Shown: piece by piece, positions 11,851 through 24,200 of the stretch
Layout of the letters: the number at the start of each line of letters is the position of its first letter
Numbering within the stretch: the first letter of the stretch is position 1
Assembly (NCBI GenBank): GCA_019843655.1
Contig: JACDQD010000011.1
Coordinates: forward strand, 9,218,604 to 9,282,603
Direction: 5' to 3'
DNA from: Lethocerus indicus
Taxonomy: Eukaryota; Arthropoda; Insecta; Hemiptera; Belostomatidae
Length of the DNA stretch: 64,000 bases
The notes under the pieces: model-generated
Database searches by the model: none
Told to the model about the DNA's origin: nothing
The model's input: only the letters and a program-made list of their open reading frames with translations
Program-made: the position numbers and the translations under genes

Positions 11851-11912
11851 AGTTTTTTAAAGTAAGCTTTGTCCAGGTGCCAGCGACGGCATTTCATTCT
11901 GTTGACTGATTA

Positions 11913-11965
11913 TCCAGTTTCCACTTCTCCTATGTTTGGTCTGGCGCTAGACCGCGTGTTTCCTA
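11913..11965 (+). mobile_element. Palindromic element, left-arm-like relic
   Basis: TTTCCACTTCTCC, then GTTTGGTCT, then GCGCTAGACCG resembles the left arm (TTTCTGTCTCC, GTTTGGTCT, TGCTAGACCGG). It shares GCGC in the small loop with the relic at 11797-11850. The two may therefore be a tail-to-tail pair from a diverged subfamily. Confidence 0.5.
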
Positions 11966-12093
11966 TAACATTAGTTTATGTATGTTCCATTAAGGCATAA
12001 TATGAGGTGTTTTTACTAACATCTATCATTCTAATTCAGGAATATTAATGAAACATAAGTACAACATTGCCTTTAAATAGATACGGGATATCG

Positions 12094-12224
12094 ATATTAG
12101 TAATAAATTGCTATATCCTGGGAGCCTCATTGTAGGCCACAGTTTAAGAAACCCCGGGTTCCGGGTTTTCTGTCACTTCTATCCAATAATATTGTAATAT
12201 TGCTAACGGAATGGTTCATAGTAG
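12094..12224 (+). repeat. Dispersed repeat R, copy 2
   Basis: This is co-linear with 6762-6915 in the same orientation (see that entry for shared blocks). It has no reading frame of note. Confidence 0.75.
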
Positions 12225-13520
12225 GAAGGGAATATTTGGGCATGTGGCCAAATATTTAGTCTCAATGTTTAGTACGGAATGGAAATAATTTTTACAGGCA
12301 TGTGTTTGACACTGATAGTTCTTCCAAATTTTATCTTTCCTAAGTTAAAATATTGAAACTATTTGTTTTTGAAATTGTTCATGATGAGTACTTTGCAGTG
12401 TCCAGTTTCAGTTTAAAACAAGATCACTGTGATAAACCGAACAATTAGAGAATGTTTTATTATTAAATAATAATAAAATAAAATAATAAAAATAAATGAA
12501 TAAAAAGTGAATAAAAATAAATGACTTTATTATTATAATACATTATTATAAGGGTAGTTAAAAAATTTAGTTTATAAATTGTTTAAAAGGTATATTGCAG
12601 GACCGCTCTATTTTCTATAGCCCCCCAAATCTCTTATTTTTCGTTCATCGGCGTCAGATTGATGGATGGACGACCGGGAAGTCCGGCTTATCTGCCTTTA
12701 TGGGGGTCGACACCACGAAGACAGATTCGGTCCATTATATGGACATTAACTTCATTCCGCCGTAATAACCGTCCTCGTTCATTCCCCCGGGATAAACCCT
12801 GGGGGCCTTGTCCGTGATTCATCTAGCGCTCGTATTATCATATTATTATTCTTGTCCTGTCCTAGTGTAATGTATGCACAGCCAGTTTACTCGGCGTTCG
12901 TCGGATTGGAAATGAGAAAAATAAATCCAACGGAAGGGGAAAAATTATGTCTCTTATCGAAGACTTTATTGCTGTAACGCCATTGGAGCCGGAACTGTAT
13001 TGTGCCAATTCAAAAGAAATCAAATTGGCGTCGTATAAAACGGGACAATAGAGTTCCGGTATTAGGTGCCGGTATTCTAATAATAAGTCAGTGTATTATC
13101 TACGCTGTATACGACATACAATGCTAAAAAAAAAAATAACGCTGCGTAAAGCCCAATATAAGTTTGCTTTATGTCTTCACATCATTGTGATTAAGGTGAT
13201 TTCCCATACTGAGTTCAACCAACAAGATAAATTAAATGGCATTATAATTAATAACAACCGCTACGACGTAGTAGAACGTAGGCATTTTTTAACGGGCTTG
13301 TGCGTTCGGTTATTTAACAGCTTAATTAAAACATAGGCAACTATAGGGAACCAATGCTCCTGAAGATGGAGATGTTAAGTACAATTAGGAATTTCCCAGA
13401 TAATTGGCGTCTTATTAAAGCAACTTATATGAGGTTTTCATGGCAGTACGCGATGAAAAATATCTAACTTAATGGCTTAATTGTGGTACTGTTTCGAACG
13501 ATTAATGACGGCAAAATAGT
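12225..13520. other. Intergenic, AT-rich with simple repeats
   Basis: It contains an A/T-rich imperfect AATAA-type simple repeat at about 12457-12560 and an unremarkable mixed region after it. No gene was recognised. Confidence 0.6.
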
Positions 13521-13840
13521 TTAACATACCTGTTTTGTGGTCTGCGAGGGGTTGTGGAATACCGTAGATTTGTTTTATTTCTGTCTCCTCTCGTTAGTTT
13601 GGTCTTTTGCTAGACCGGTTTCGGCTGCTCGCCATCTTCAGTAGCGGTGTTAGTCACTATTGGTACTTCGGATGTCAGCAATTGTACAGTACAAGTGACT
13701 GTGACAGTGCAGTGCTTTGGATGCCCGAAAAACATCCAAAGTGCCAATAGTGACTAACACCGCTACTGAAGATCCGGTACTGAAACCGGTCTAGCAAAAG
13801 ACTAAACCAGCGAGAGGAGGCAGAAACACAACAAATCTAC
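13521..13840 (+). mobile_element. Palindromic (foldback) element, intact copy A, 320 bp
   Basis: It begins TTAACATACCTG and ends AACAAATCTAC. Arms of about 88 bp (13580-13669 and 13738-13823) are inverted copies of each other around a core containing GTGACAGTGCAGTG. The arms carry CTCCTCTCG, GTTTGGTCTTTTGCTAGACC, GGTTTCGG and GGTGTTAGTCACT. The right arm lacks the 46-bp outer stretch present on the left (TGTGGTCTGCGAGGGGTTG), so the ends are asymmetric. Flanking direct repeats of 14 bp with one mismatch (13507-13520, 13841-13854) mark the insertion. There is no coding capacity. In this copy the CTGAAGA-stem-GAAAC segment of the right arm is altered. Confidence 0.88.
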
Positions 13841-14015
13841 GACAGCAAAATAGTAATTTTCCCTCTCAATAGTGATCACCGTTTATTTTACGACATTAAC
13901 AAATATGACGACTTTTGTATAAAAGTTGAAGAAGGATGAATCTTAATTGGTCGGAATGATAAAATCGTAATGCTGGTAATCGATAAGGGGGTTATTTACC
14001 TGTCTTTCGAAATAC

Positions 14016-14025
14016 TATAAAAAGG
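14016..14025 (+). promoter_or_regulatory. TATA box of the transporter gene
   Basis: TATAAAAAGG lies 271 bp upstream of the proposed start codon and at the left edge of a GC-rich block. It predicts transcription starting near 14045-14055. It sits 176 bp downstream of palindromic element A. Confidence 0.55.
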
Positions 14026-14044
14026 CGGTATTACCTGTGGCGCG

Positions 14045-14286
14045 GCGTGCGGGCATCGCCCGAAACGCGCCACCGAGAGGAGAGAGAACGAGAGCCGGAG
14101 CGAGAGAGGAAACTGGTCCATCTCATTCAGTGTGGCGTCGTCTCTCTCGCACCGGCGGTCGTCCCGCATCGGCCCCTCTCGCTCGCACCCCCCTCCCCCT
14201 CCCCCTCGGGCTCCGGCCGGGTCCCCCGTCCCGAGTGCGGGCCAGTTGGTGTAGTGTCATGTCCCAGTGAACATGCCTCTGAGCAC
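14045..14286 (+). promoter_or_regulatory. Predicted 5' leader: GC-rich with GAGA-type repeats
   Basis: This is a CpG-rich block in an AT-rich neighbourhood. Clustered GAGAG motifs (14075-14118) resemble GAGA-factor sites found in insect core promoters, and C-rich tracts follow. Two upstream ATGs lie near its end. ATG at 14259 makes a three-codon frame ending at TGA 14270. ATG at 14273 opens a frame that overlaps the proposed main start. Confidence 0.5.
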
Positions 14287-14321
14287 ATGGCGATCACACC
14301 CGCTGATGACGAGTCATCCAG
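14287..14321 (+). CDS. Monocarboxylate-transporter-like (SLC16) gene, candidate coding exon 1
   Basis: ATG at 14287 opens MAITPADDESS plus two nucleotides (AG), ending at a CAG|GTACAA donor. The phase-2 end is what the exon at 48738 needs: its first base completes AGC (Ser). Exon 2 has no in-frame Met before TM1, so an upstream initiating exon is required. This exon has a promoter-like region with a TATA box in front and lies on the same strand. A short acidic cytosolic N-terminus suits the family. Against it: the intron would be 34.4 kb, the phase match has a one-in-three chance, the start context is weak at -3, and upstream ATGs precede it. The link is therefore an inference. Confidence 0.5.
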
Positions 14322-15834
14322 GTACAAACGATAAGTTCCACATACAGATTTAGGCGTCTTGACTGTGAAAAAATAGGACCCTTCTAATTGAGGCTGTTGG
14401 TAAACCGAATATTTTTTTAAAGGTCGCGACTCGGAAATATTAAATGCGACAGTGTGCTTTTCAAATGCACTTACTTAGGTGTTCCTCTATTTTAATTATT
14501 ATTAAAAATATTTTGCCTCTCGCAGTACGGAAAATGTCGTACCCTCGATATAAAAATTGGTCCCATTCCGTTTCGAAAAATGAATTTTACCGGCCATCCT
14601 AGTATTTATCAAGATTGACACCCAGTTTTCATAAATGTACCTGTATGCATGTTTAATTTACTATTATGTAGCGTCCGGTTTGAGAAAAATATCATCGTTA
14701 ACACGATAAAATAGGATGTTCATCCACCTGCACTACATTTATTCCTCGAGATCAAAGATAAATTTTAAATTAGAATTTGTAACACCTTAAATTAAAACAA
14801 CTTAAATTAAAAATTTTTGCTGTTGTATACACTGTTACATAAAATGTTCCGTTTATCGGTCAATTTAATTTGTATGAACACTGCCACCTTCTTGGGGTAT
14901 TTATTCCGAATGAAAAATGTAGGGATTTTTTTAAAGAACCCACTACAAGTATGCGTGTTGAACTCTGTATCGTAAACGGTATGGGGAAATTCTTAACGTC
15001 GGTATATAGAATGTCAGTCCAACTGCACGTGTTTTCGGATTTCTGTTGCGTACATTCGTGTGATTTGCACGTGAATCTATCCACACCTGCTATTATTATA
15101 CCGTCCAATAAGCTCGTTTAAGGTAAAAATTAAGTCTACGAAGCTTACAATTATACACAAAAAATGTGTCATTATCCACATTTTATTAGATATTTTTGTC
15201 TGTATAATTTTGTTGTGAATGACTCTGTATCTAATGCCTTCCACGTCCACTGGAACAAACATACATTTATACCTAATTATGTATAATGTAATGAATAACT
15301 AAGTATACATTGAAAGTACATAAAAATATTGAACTAGTTTTTACTGTTTATCTGAGTTTCTTCTACCAGTTAAAATTAAAATTTATTATTTTACTCTATA
15401 GTATTGTTTTAAATATAAATGCCTCAGAAATGAAAAAGTAATATTCTAGATAATTTTCGTTTTAAACTTCGTCCTGGCGATGTACCAAAAATATTGAATT
15501 ATCTGGATGTTGCTGCCGCTGAGTATCGGGTTTTCGGATGGCAATTAAAACGAATAAAAACTTTGACTCGTTAAACTTTCATGAAGCCGTTAAAAAGTTT
15601 CGCCGCGCTACTCGTAACTTTGACGGCTGCTTCTGCCGGAAGGTCCTTGCGAAATTCGTCCGAATAAGGCCAAAATATAAATATAAAAGCGGAAAAAAGA
15701 AACAAACGCGTTTTGATCGAATTGTTGTATTCTATTACTATTAGATTTTATTGAATTAGCAAAAGATAATTGATATACTTTCCAGTGTAATTTGCCTTGT
15801 TAGAATAGTACAACAGAATGGAGTAAAATATCCC

Positions 15835-16075
15835 GTAGATATCGTGTGTTTCTGTCTCCTCTCGCTCGTTTGGTCTTTTACTAGACCGGTTTCGGCTGCT
15901 CACCATCTTCAGTAGCGGTGTTAGTCACTTATGGCACCTTGAATGTTTTTTCGGGCTGAAGATGGCGAGCAGCCGAAACCGGTTCAGCAAAAGCCCAAAC
16001 CAGCGAGAGGAGACAGAAACACACGAAATCTACGGTATTTCAACCCCTCGGAGACCACAAAACAGGTATATTAAA
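15835..16075 (-). mobile_element. Palindromic element, copy B, reverse orientation
   Basis: Read on the minus strand it begins TTAATATACCTGTTTTGTGG and ends ATATCTAC, matching the ends of copy A. Both arms are clear: GTTTGGTCTTTTACTAGACC with GGTTTCGGCTGCTCACC, and GGCGAGCAGCCGAAACCGG with GCGAGAGGAG. The core is shortened, giving about 241 bp. Imperfect 14-bp direct repeats (GGAGTAAAATATCC at 15820-15833 and CGAGTAAACTATGC at 16076-16089) flank it. Confidence 0.85.
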
Positions 16076-17945
16076 CGAGTAAACTATGCTTACCTTTCCG
16101 TAACTGAATTCAAAAGTAAAATGTTTTGTGGTTAAATATTAGTATTAAACTAATTAACTATACCTTGATTCCATTATTGCTTTGGACGTCGGAAATTCGT
16201 TCCTTAAAAAGTTAAGGCCATATATGTTAAGAAATAGGTTCGGTTAGGTTGGATCGATCTTATACGGATTTTTACCAACAGTTCGTTAATACCAGTAAAA
16301 ATCTCTATTCTCCACCAATATTCAAGTTGCTGCGACAGTATAAAATTTTATGTATATGGTGTCACTTATGATGTCAAAAAGGTTTAGATGTGTATTTTGG
16401 AATAAAAATTCGGCAACCGGCTCCGGAATTGTCAGGCACATTGTATCCAACTTGAAAGCGACATGTTTTATAAAAGTAATAAATTGGGGGAGCTACTGCA
16501 AAATCTTCGGTTGAGGACTTTCATGTAATTTTTTACGACCTATGAACTTGCACATTGGTTCCCCTACAGCGGTTATCTATTTTTTCAAATTAGGTTTTTG
16601 AACAATATTTTTCTTGAAGTTCGATTTAAATTTAATTTCGAAACTTTTTTAAGACAATCGTTTAAATTGTCGTACGGCCAAAAGAGGAATGTTTCATCGG
16701 TAAAGGCGCGCAAACAAGTTCTCAACTCCGCGATGCCGTTTATATGAATTCGGAAATCGGATAAATTACAGAAATTTCCCCAGCCCGCGCACACACACAC
16801 CGAAAGAGAATCGCTTTTCTATCTGCGGTCTCCAATACAGGCGGACCTTATATCTCCCGGGTCCCATCTCTCCAATCAAATAAACCCAGGGAACCGCTCC
16901 TTTCCCGGATATCTCGTGGTCCGACCGATTAATTTAGAATCGAGTTAAAATAAAAACATCGCCAATTGTATGCATTATTTATTATGTTCACTTTAAGGCT
17001 CAATAGCTTGTGACATTTGGTAGGGGTAATAATAAACAAGCACATCCTGTCAGAGATTTGATGGCTCATAGCTCTTGATGAATACCGTAAATTTAAATGC
17101 TGCCAATAAAGCATCCCATCGGCACAGCTGCGCTACAGTTACCTGTGGTCAATGTCTTCTTTCCGTTCAGTGTTTTCCCAAACGAAAGCTATTGACAAAT
17201 CCGAAACCGGTCTGTGGAGTTATTGGCATAATCGCGGAGAAATTCGCATAAGTCATGCGCGTGTCTCTGAACGGATTTCAGTTGCTCAATTACTTACGCC
17301 ACTCGATTTCCCGGTTTTCTGCAAAGGGGCAAGGAAAAAACTAACGAAAAGAAACGGCGAAAATCCAGGAAAAATGTGCGGGCGTAAAACAAAAATATAC
17401 GTTCAGTTTGTTAGAGCCGGCGGCCTCGTAAAATTTAAATGAGCCGCCCTTTTAGGTCCAATTGGTGTATGCCCGGTCTGTTCTATTGCCTACTTGTTGC
17501 CGACGGTAAATGGGGGAAGTGTCGTAGCCGATTTCAATTACTCCGTGTTTAAACTCCGGGATCGGCGGGGACACGGTCGAAACGATGAATAAATTATCGG
17601 GAGAAATAAAAAAAAATTAAATATCCGGAATGGACGTACTGGAATAAACAGGATCAGCGAGCGAAAACCCGAAATAAAGTGTGTCGAGCGCCGCTAAAAA
17701 TAAAAAAAAACAATAAAAAATATTCGGTTGATGTCACCTGTGTCACTAATCGACACCTTTTCCTAATTTCTCGTTGCCACGACATGGACAAAAAACGCCA
17801 ATAATAATTTCCATATAACATCTGGTATTTTTCGCTGATATGTCATTGGTTCCCTTTTAGAGATATAAAATATTTTTACAGTGTTATTTTTTTGCCACTG
17901 TCAGGTTTGAAGTATCTTCCACGCTTTGTACGTTGTAACGAGGAT

Positions 17946-17948
<3 letters not shown>

Positions 17949-17998
<50 letters not shown>
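17949..17998. repeat. AT microsatellite with short GT tail
   Basis: This is an uninterrupted AT tract of about 44 bp followed by GTGTGT. It is simple-sequence DNA inside the proposed intron. Confidence 0.97.
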
Positions 17999-19564
17999 CT
18001 TTTTGTATGTGTCGACGGTTTTGAATTATTGTCGCTCCATTAGTCAATGCTTTTCAGTATATTGTAATTTCATTCGCTGTTGTTCAAGTGTATTTAGCGA
18101 TATGTGTACTTCTGTAATTTTATGTTTTCGTTTGGTTTTTCCCCCCGTCTGGGTGGCTTTTGTGAACGTTTCGCTCTCAGAGAATCTGGCGACGGGTTTT
18201 TAAATGTGAATAACCCCCCAAAAAATTGTTATTTCTGCTTCCATCCCGCGAACGTTAGGGATATTATTCCTTGTTTTCTAAGCGAAGCGCCCCTATACCC
18301 TGTCTCGAGGTGTCTACTGGGAGGAAGCTCTCTACAACTGAATCCGGAGGTAGAGGATGGGGGAAAAATCTTTACTGAGAATTGTCTGAGCGGATAAAAT
18401 CACCGCCGATTATGTACGACGAGATAAATAAATTTGCATTAATGCAGTCGTGCACCGAACACGAAATGCGTAAAGAAGAAGATCGCAGCGTGGTCGAATC
18501 GCCGACTCGGTTTCCATATCGTAAATATGCGAACCGTGTTGAATTCACTTTTCAGAACTAACGGAGTCAAGAACTGAAATCCTGTAAACAGGTGAAATGT
18601 ATTCCGAACCATTTGAGGGGCGCGAACGGCCCCTCGAAGTTTTTTCTATACGACTGAAACTAAGTTTGATTTATACAGACTTCGGCCTCAATTTTGCCTG
18701 TTCCACGAGTGTGGAGACTTAATAATTTCGAATTCCGAAAATGACTCGTAAAACAATAATTCAGCGGCAAATTGTTTCTAAAGAAAATATTTTCACCTAC
18801 CGTAAAATCGGCCGAATTATGCGCATTTGTAGAAAAGGAAACACTGCAAATTTAAGTTCTTCGCAGCAAAGCCGTCTGCCAACTTGAAATTCTCGTGAGG
18901 AAAATGTTTAATGAAATATGTTTAGGTACTCATTGAGACCTATTAGTAGGGGCGGAAATTAATTTCTTTAGGAACATACTTCATGAAGTTAATAAATTGT
19001 AATATGATGATCGAAGTTTACATTAAGAAAATACACTCTCTTCTTGCTGAATACAATAATTCAGAGGAAATAGCTTGAGGTAATCATATTATCGAGTCGA
19101 TTAAGGGCAGAGTATTGAGACTGTTGTGCCAGGGAAAAAGGAACGAACGCTTCCTTTTTCAGAGCGTTCATGTTCTTTATAGAGCCGAGTTGTTTGTACC
19201 CCCGTTGATTGTACGACGGTTTTATTCTGTAGACGAGTTATGACGTGATTTTGTTTATTCTTATGATTTGTAATATTTTATATTGCTCGTTTAGTATACG
19301 TTTTTAAATGATTTACGTAATGGGATATGACTAAATAATTTACAGTAATATAAATAAGGCAGGTTACCGCGTTATTTTGAAAATTGTACTGCGTAATTAA
19401 AAAAATCAACCCGCCGCCAACCATGTTATACGTCGGCTAAAAAAGTTATTTTCAGTTCGGCGAATCCGTATAAAAATTTTCCATATGAAAGTTTTATGCA
19501 ATTTTTTATACTTCTTTTTATACATTTTACGTATTTTTATATATAGGGACAGCAAGTTACTGCT

Positions 19565-19600
19565 GACGCCCGAGGGGGGTCAAGTACCCCCCCGGGCGTC
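19565..19600. other. GC-rich perfect-type hairpin
   Basis: GACGCCCG-A-GGGGGGT pairs with ACCCCCC-CGGGCGTC across a CAAGT loop. That gives 15 base pairs with one bulged A. It stands alone in a very AT-rich region (19250-19950). Confidence 0.85.
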
Positions 19601-21056
19601 CCCAGAGAAAGTTATAATAACAAAAATAAACCTTGAAAAATAGTTCGTGAAGAGTGTCGCTCTAATTAGAAACTTTAAGGAGATAAAATTGAAATCTAAA
19701 TATCGGCGATAAATAAAACAATTTTTGCTTGTATTTATGGAAAACCGAGAAGGCCTTATGTGATTTTTAAGACACTTTTCAAAAGGATTACTTCCTATCT
19801 TAACATTTTAGAGATGAATGTGTTAATATTAAACTTTTTCTATAAATATATAAAAAAGCTACTAGTTCATGAAATATTCTTACCGTAAAATTCTGTAAAT
19901 TTTACAGTATTTCATCTGTAAAATTCCGAAAATTTGCAATCACTAGTGCACGCATTTTGAGAACCTCCGGTCAAAGTAAAGTTCGTGCATTTTAAATCTA
20001 CGTTCCGTCTGCCCCGCAAGGGGGGAAGTTTAGAGTAAACCGCGAAATCGAACGCGTTTAGGACTTGTACCGTCGTCGTTTAAAAGCGTTCCGAGTCCAG
20101 ATGGCGGCCGCTGTAGATATTTCATTGGAATCGCGAGGATTCCTTGTCGGAGCGAGGGACTTCTCACATACCAGCCAAGCCACTAGAGCAGACACAGCGC
20201 ACCGGTCGACAACCTGGACGTCGTCGTCGGGCGCTTCTCGGTCGCGGTTAGATTTAAGAGCGCCCTCCCCCCCCCCAACCAGAGTTCAAAGAATTTAATT
20301 ATCGCCCCCCACCGATATTAAGTAGGTAGTTATAGAGAAGAGCCATTTTTCGATGCGAATTATGTAAACGTCGAAGTGCGACAATAAAGTCCCGCCTAAG
20401 GGACTTCCCTTGTGCTAATACCAAGCAATTAAGGCATAAGATTAATTATGATGAACATTCGTTGATCATTTTTGAGAATATTTTTTCTTGATCGGTTTCC
20501 CTCAGTTTTTTCCTCAAAATTATATTGGTAATTGGCCCAATTACCCGGCAAATACCTTTCCAATAACAAGAGTTGTCCATTCGTACATTTAATTATTATT
20601 TCTAAAAATGTACTTAGATTGTATAATTGAATTCCACTGAACAACACACAATTCAATTAAAGTAATAGTATTTGAATAATAAACAGATCTAAATTCATTG
20701 AATTGTAATTAATAAAATGAATTGGCAATTAATTATGTAATGGGCGCTTCTTGTACAACTGGAGTTGTAATTACATCGGGTTTTTGTAATTATTTTTTTC
20801 AAATCAATAGTTATTACTTTTATATATGTATTTATGTAATTATGTTGTTTATACTTGAAACATAAATATTGGAAATTGATGACCAATATTGTTGTGGTTT
20901 TGTATTATAATATCGATCGTATAGTTTCGTTTTTCATTGCCGGCAACAATGGGCCCACCTCTCCTGAGACGGGTTTATAAATCAAGTGCCCGTACTTTTT
21001 TATTTGCTAGATTTTGTTTCCTTTTTTTTATTTTCCATTTATTATTCCTGTTTACG

Positions 21057-21219
21057 CCCGTGCACTTCCTGTTTACGTGTCTCAATGGATAAATAAGGGC
21101 CGGCGGTGCAACTTATTAGCATGGCGTCGTCATTGGGCGCCGTATGAAGTGCACGGGTAAAATAAAACGTGTATCGGAGTAGGAAAATATCGGAGCAGGT
21201 GTCCGGGCACTTCCTGTTT
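21057..21219. promoter_or_regulatory. Cluster of ETS-like sites within an inverted repeat
   Basis: CCCGTGCACTTC (21057-21068) and GAAGTGCACGGG (21146-21157) form a perfect 12-bp inverted repeat. GCACTTCCTGTTT occurs at 21062-21074 and again at 21207-21219. On the minus strand these read ACAGGAAGTG, the classic ETS-factor core. Regulatory function is inferred. Confidence 0.3.
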
Positions 21220-24200
21220 CTTGGTCCGTCGACTTTTCTCCGTCTAAGCTTCTTGAAACTGGAATGATAGATTCGGAGTTCCTCTATAGTACTACTCGTT
21301 ATGAACCCATTTAATATTGCATGGCTAAGTTTCAACATAAAGTTCGGGCTGGGTAATTATTTTGACAACTAAACGCCAAATTTCAAACAAATATTTAATC
21401 GGGAGCGCTGTGAAAACCATGAAGTGTATACAGTAGACCTCGTACTCTACCGCGGTGTTCGCAAACACTGCAATATAGGGTTCGGGGTGAAGTCATAACA
21501 AAGATTTCCGGACAATTCTTTCCCGCTGCCGATCCAGTAAATACTAAGTGAACTCCAAAACTTTCCACTCGGGCCCGGGCGGAAGTCTTGCAAAAATCTT
21601 GGGAGATTTAACGGACCCAGCGTTCAAAACCTAGACACTGTCTAGAAATAGACTCCGGCAGGGCATGTATATTTTATCAGCCCGGCTAAGGGCGGAAAGT
21701 TTATAAAGGAATAATCCCATTCCGCCCCGCGGTACTTATTGGGATTGGATTCCGGGCGCCAGTATTTCAGCAGATAGAAGCTGCCCTGTTGACAGCTCTT
21801 CTTTTAAACGCTTTCGAGAGATTGCATTAAGAAATAAATTATACTTAAATTAATCTTTTCCCGCCTTCTTATCCACCAAAATCAATTTGCATTTATGAGT
21901 CTTAATTGGGTAAAAGAAGGACCACTATATTTTATCTACGCCATATTTTTCTCAAATATTTTATATTATACTTTTAAGTTTATTCTCTTCCATTTTTAGA
22001 CGGGTTTTGTCTGCATTTTCAAGAAAGTTACTCTCTGGATTTTTATAAAGGGGTATCGACGTGGTGTAATGGTTGAAATGTTGCCATTGGAGTAATTAAC
22101 TCTCTTATTACTAGAGCCTGCCTGACACACCTAAAGTTCCCCTTGCTCAAACCATAATTGGAATCATAGTAGAAAAAAAATACTAAACATAAAAATGCGA
22201 CTTATACTTTTTCTGCGTTCTATAGCTTTTCAACGACACTCGGAAAAAAGTAACATTCATAGGTTTTAACATGAAAGAGCGAGTTCGTTTTATAAGAAGT
22301 TGATAATTCAAAATTGATTCAACATATGCTTTTTATTTCCGGTGCATATATGTCAAATCGACTAAGACAAGGGAAGTCAAACGTTTATACTAGATAAGGT
22401 AATACTGCCAGTCGGTATTATATGAGCGGGGGGGGCGCAGAAAAAAAAGAGACTTATGAACCCATCACCGCGGGATGTCTCATGAAACTTCAAATAAGCA
22501 TTTAACAAAGTATGAGCACAACGGGCGCTCCAAATTTGGATCGAATTCCTGCCGCAGAAAGAAATACATATCGCGATTCATATTAGGATTTTCCGATCGG
22601 TGGCGGTTTGCGGACTGGGAAGATATATGTGGTAGCCGCTGTCTGCTTTTGAAACTGCTATTCCCGATCACCAGTTATACATAATCGACGTTATTTATGC
22701 TAGTTTTGTTCAATTTTTCGGTTGAATTATACGAAACCTGTGGTGTCAGTGCGCTCAGTTCTGCATTTCATTCTACACGGCTTACTGAATGGTTTATTTA
22801 AGGTTTTATAACAATGTGTTAAATATGTATTATTTTTACAATAGTTCATGATCATTTTGTTGTAGAATCAAACAAGAAACGAGAATTAGAACTTCGGTAT
22901 GTTATAATATTAAAAAAGGGGGGCAAAATAACACAAATAATAACGTCATGGGGAAAGAAAATGTGTATATAAGATTCCTGACTTAGTGACTTATCTATAC
23001 ATATTTGTGAAACTTCCTCCTGAAGTCATAATTTCTAGATAATCGGGCATTCGCCCGATAAAGCTATGAATATTTTATAGCTATAAAATTTTTACAGAAC
23101 ACGTGTTATTACGTTTTTGGCTTTTGCTAAACTTTCCAGGTCTCTTTTATGGACCATAATGCGGTATCGCAAATCTAAGCGCGCCAATAATCTTTTTCGG
23201 TCGGACCCCTCGCCGTATCCAAAACTGAAATACGAAATCAACCGAATGTGTGTCCACAAAAGGCGAGACGGCGTTTTAACAAAAATCGAATCCCGGCCCA
23301 GTTTGTTCGGCCTAATGTCCGGCCGTCGCCGGCAAACGGTCCCTCCGGCCGCCGGGATAAACTTTTTCGGTCGGTGTTTTCGAATTAAAACGCCTCTCCA
23401 AGGGCGGGACGTCTCCCCCTTCCACTAATTGGGGGAGAGAAAACTTTTGTTGTGGTAACGATGGCCGATGCTCGCATTACGCCCGCTTTTATTCCCCGCC
23501 TAAAGGGCTTGGCGGACGCCGAAAAGTTTCGAAGATACCGTTTCTGAATCTATACGTTAGAACAACTGTAAACTTATCACTCCTATGGTTTTTCAGACCT
23601 GTTTGGAGTGACGGAATATACTAGTTTCAGCCAGTCATATAACGTTATTAGTTCTTGCTAAGTTTCCTCCGTTCTTTTCGTTTATTTACCTCCTGATCTG
23701 TTTACAGTAACCGGAATGAATGAGCTGTATCCTCTTTGAATGAAAACGGAATTCAAACGGATCTAATTCTTAAAATGTTTATTAGATTTCTCCTATTTGC
23801 CATGCGTTGGAAAATCCAACAGAAAGGAGACCTCTTTTCGTTAACAATTTGCCGGAAATGGAGAAAACTTTGGCGGAAGCCATCCTGCTGGCCATATATT
23901 CATTTTAAAATATTCGTAAAGTTAAAGTCTCATTTCATTGTAATTATATAGTAGGACTATAGTAGGATCTATTTTCCAGTTTTTCAGCCCTCCAGTATAA
24001 AAAAGAGGTTAAGCGAAATAACATTGTAGGTTCTAAAATTCATCCGGGAGCATTCCGGGCTCTATAAAAACCAACATAAGATGAATCCTCCGAGAAAATA
24101 ACGGGACTGTTTTTCCGAGTCCCGGACAGGTTGGGGGATGGATATTGGGGCGGCCCCCGTCGGAAAACGGGAAGAAAGGCCTAGGGACAAAAGTTTTTCG

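Noticed and set aside
20101..20298. Possible alternative first exon starting ATGGCGGCCGCTG
   Set aside because: The start context is good, but no convincing donor or continuation was found and the residues match no family I know.
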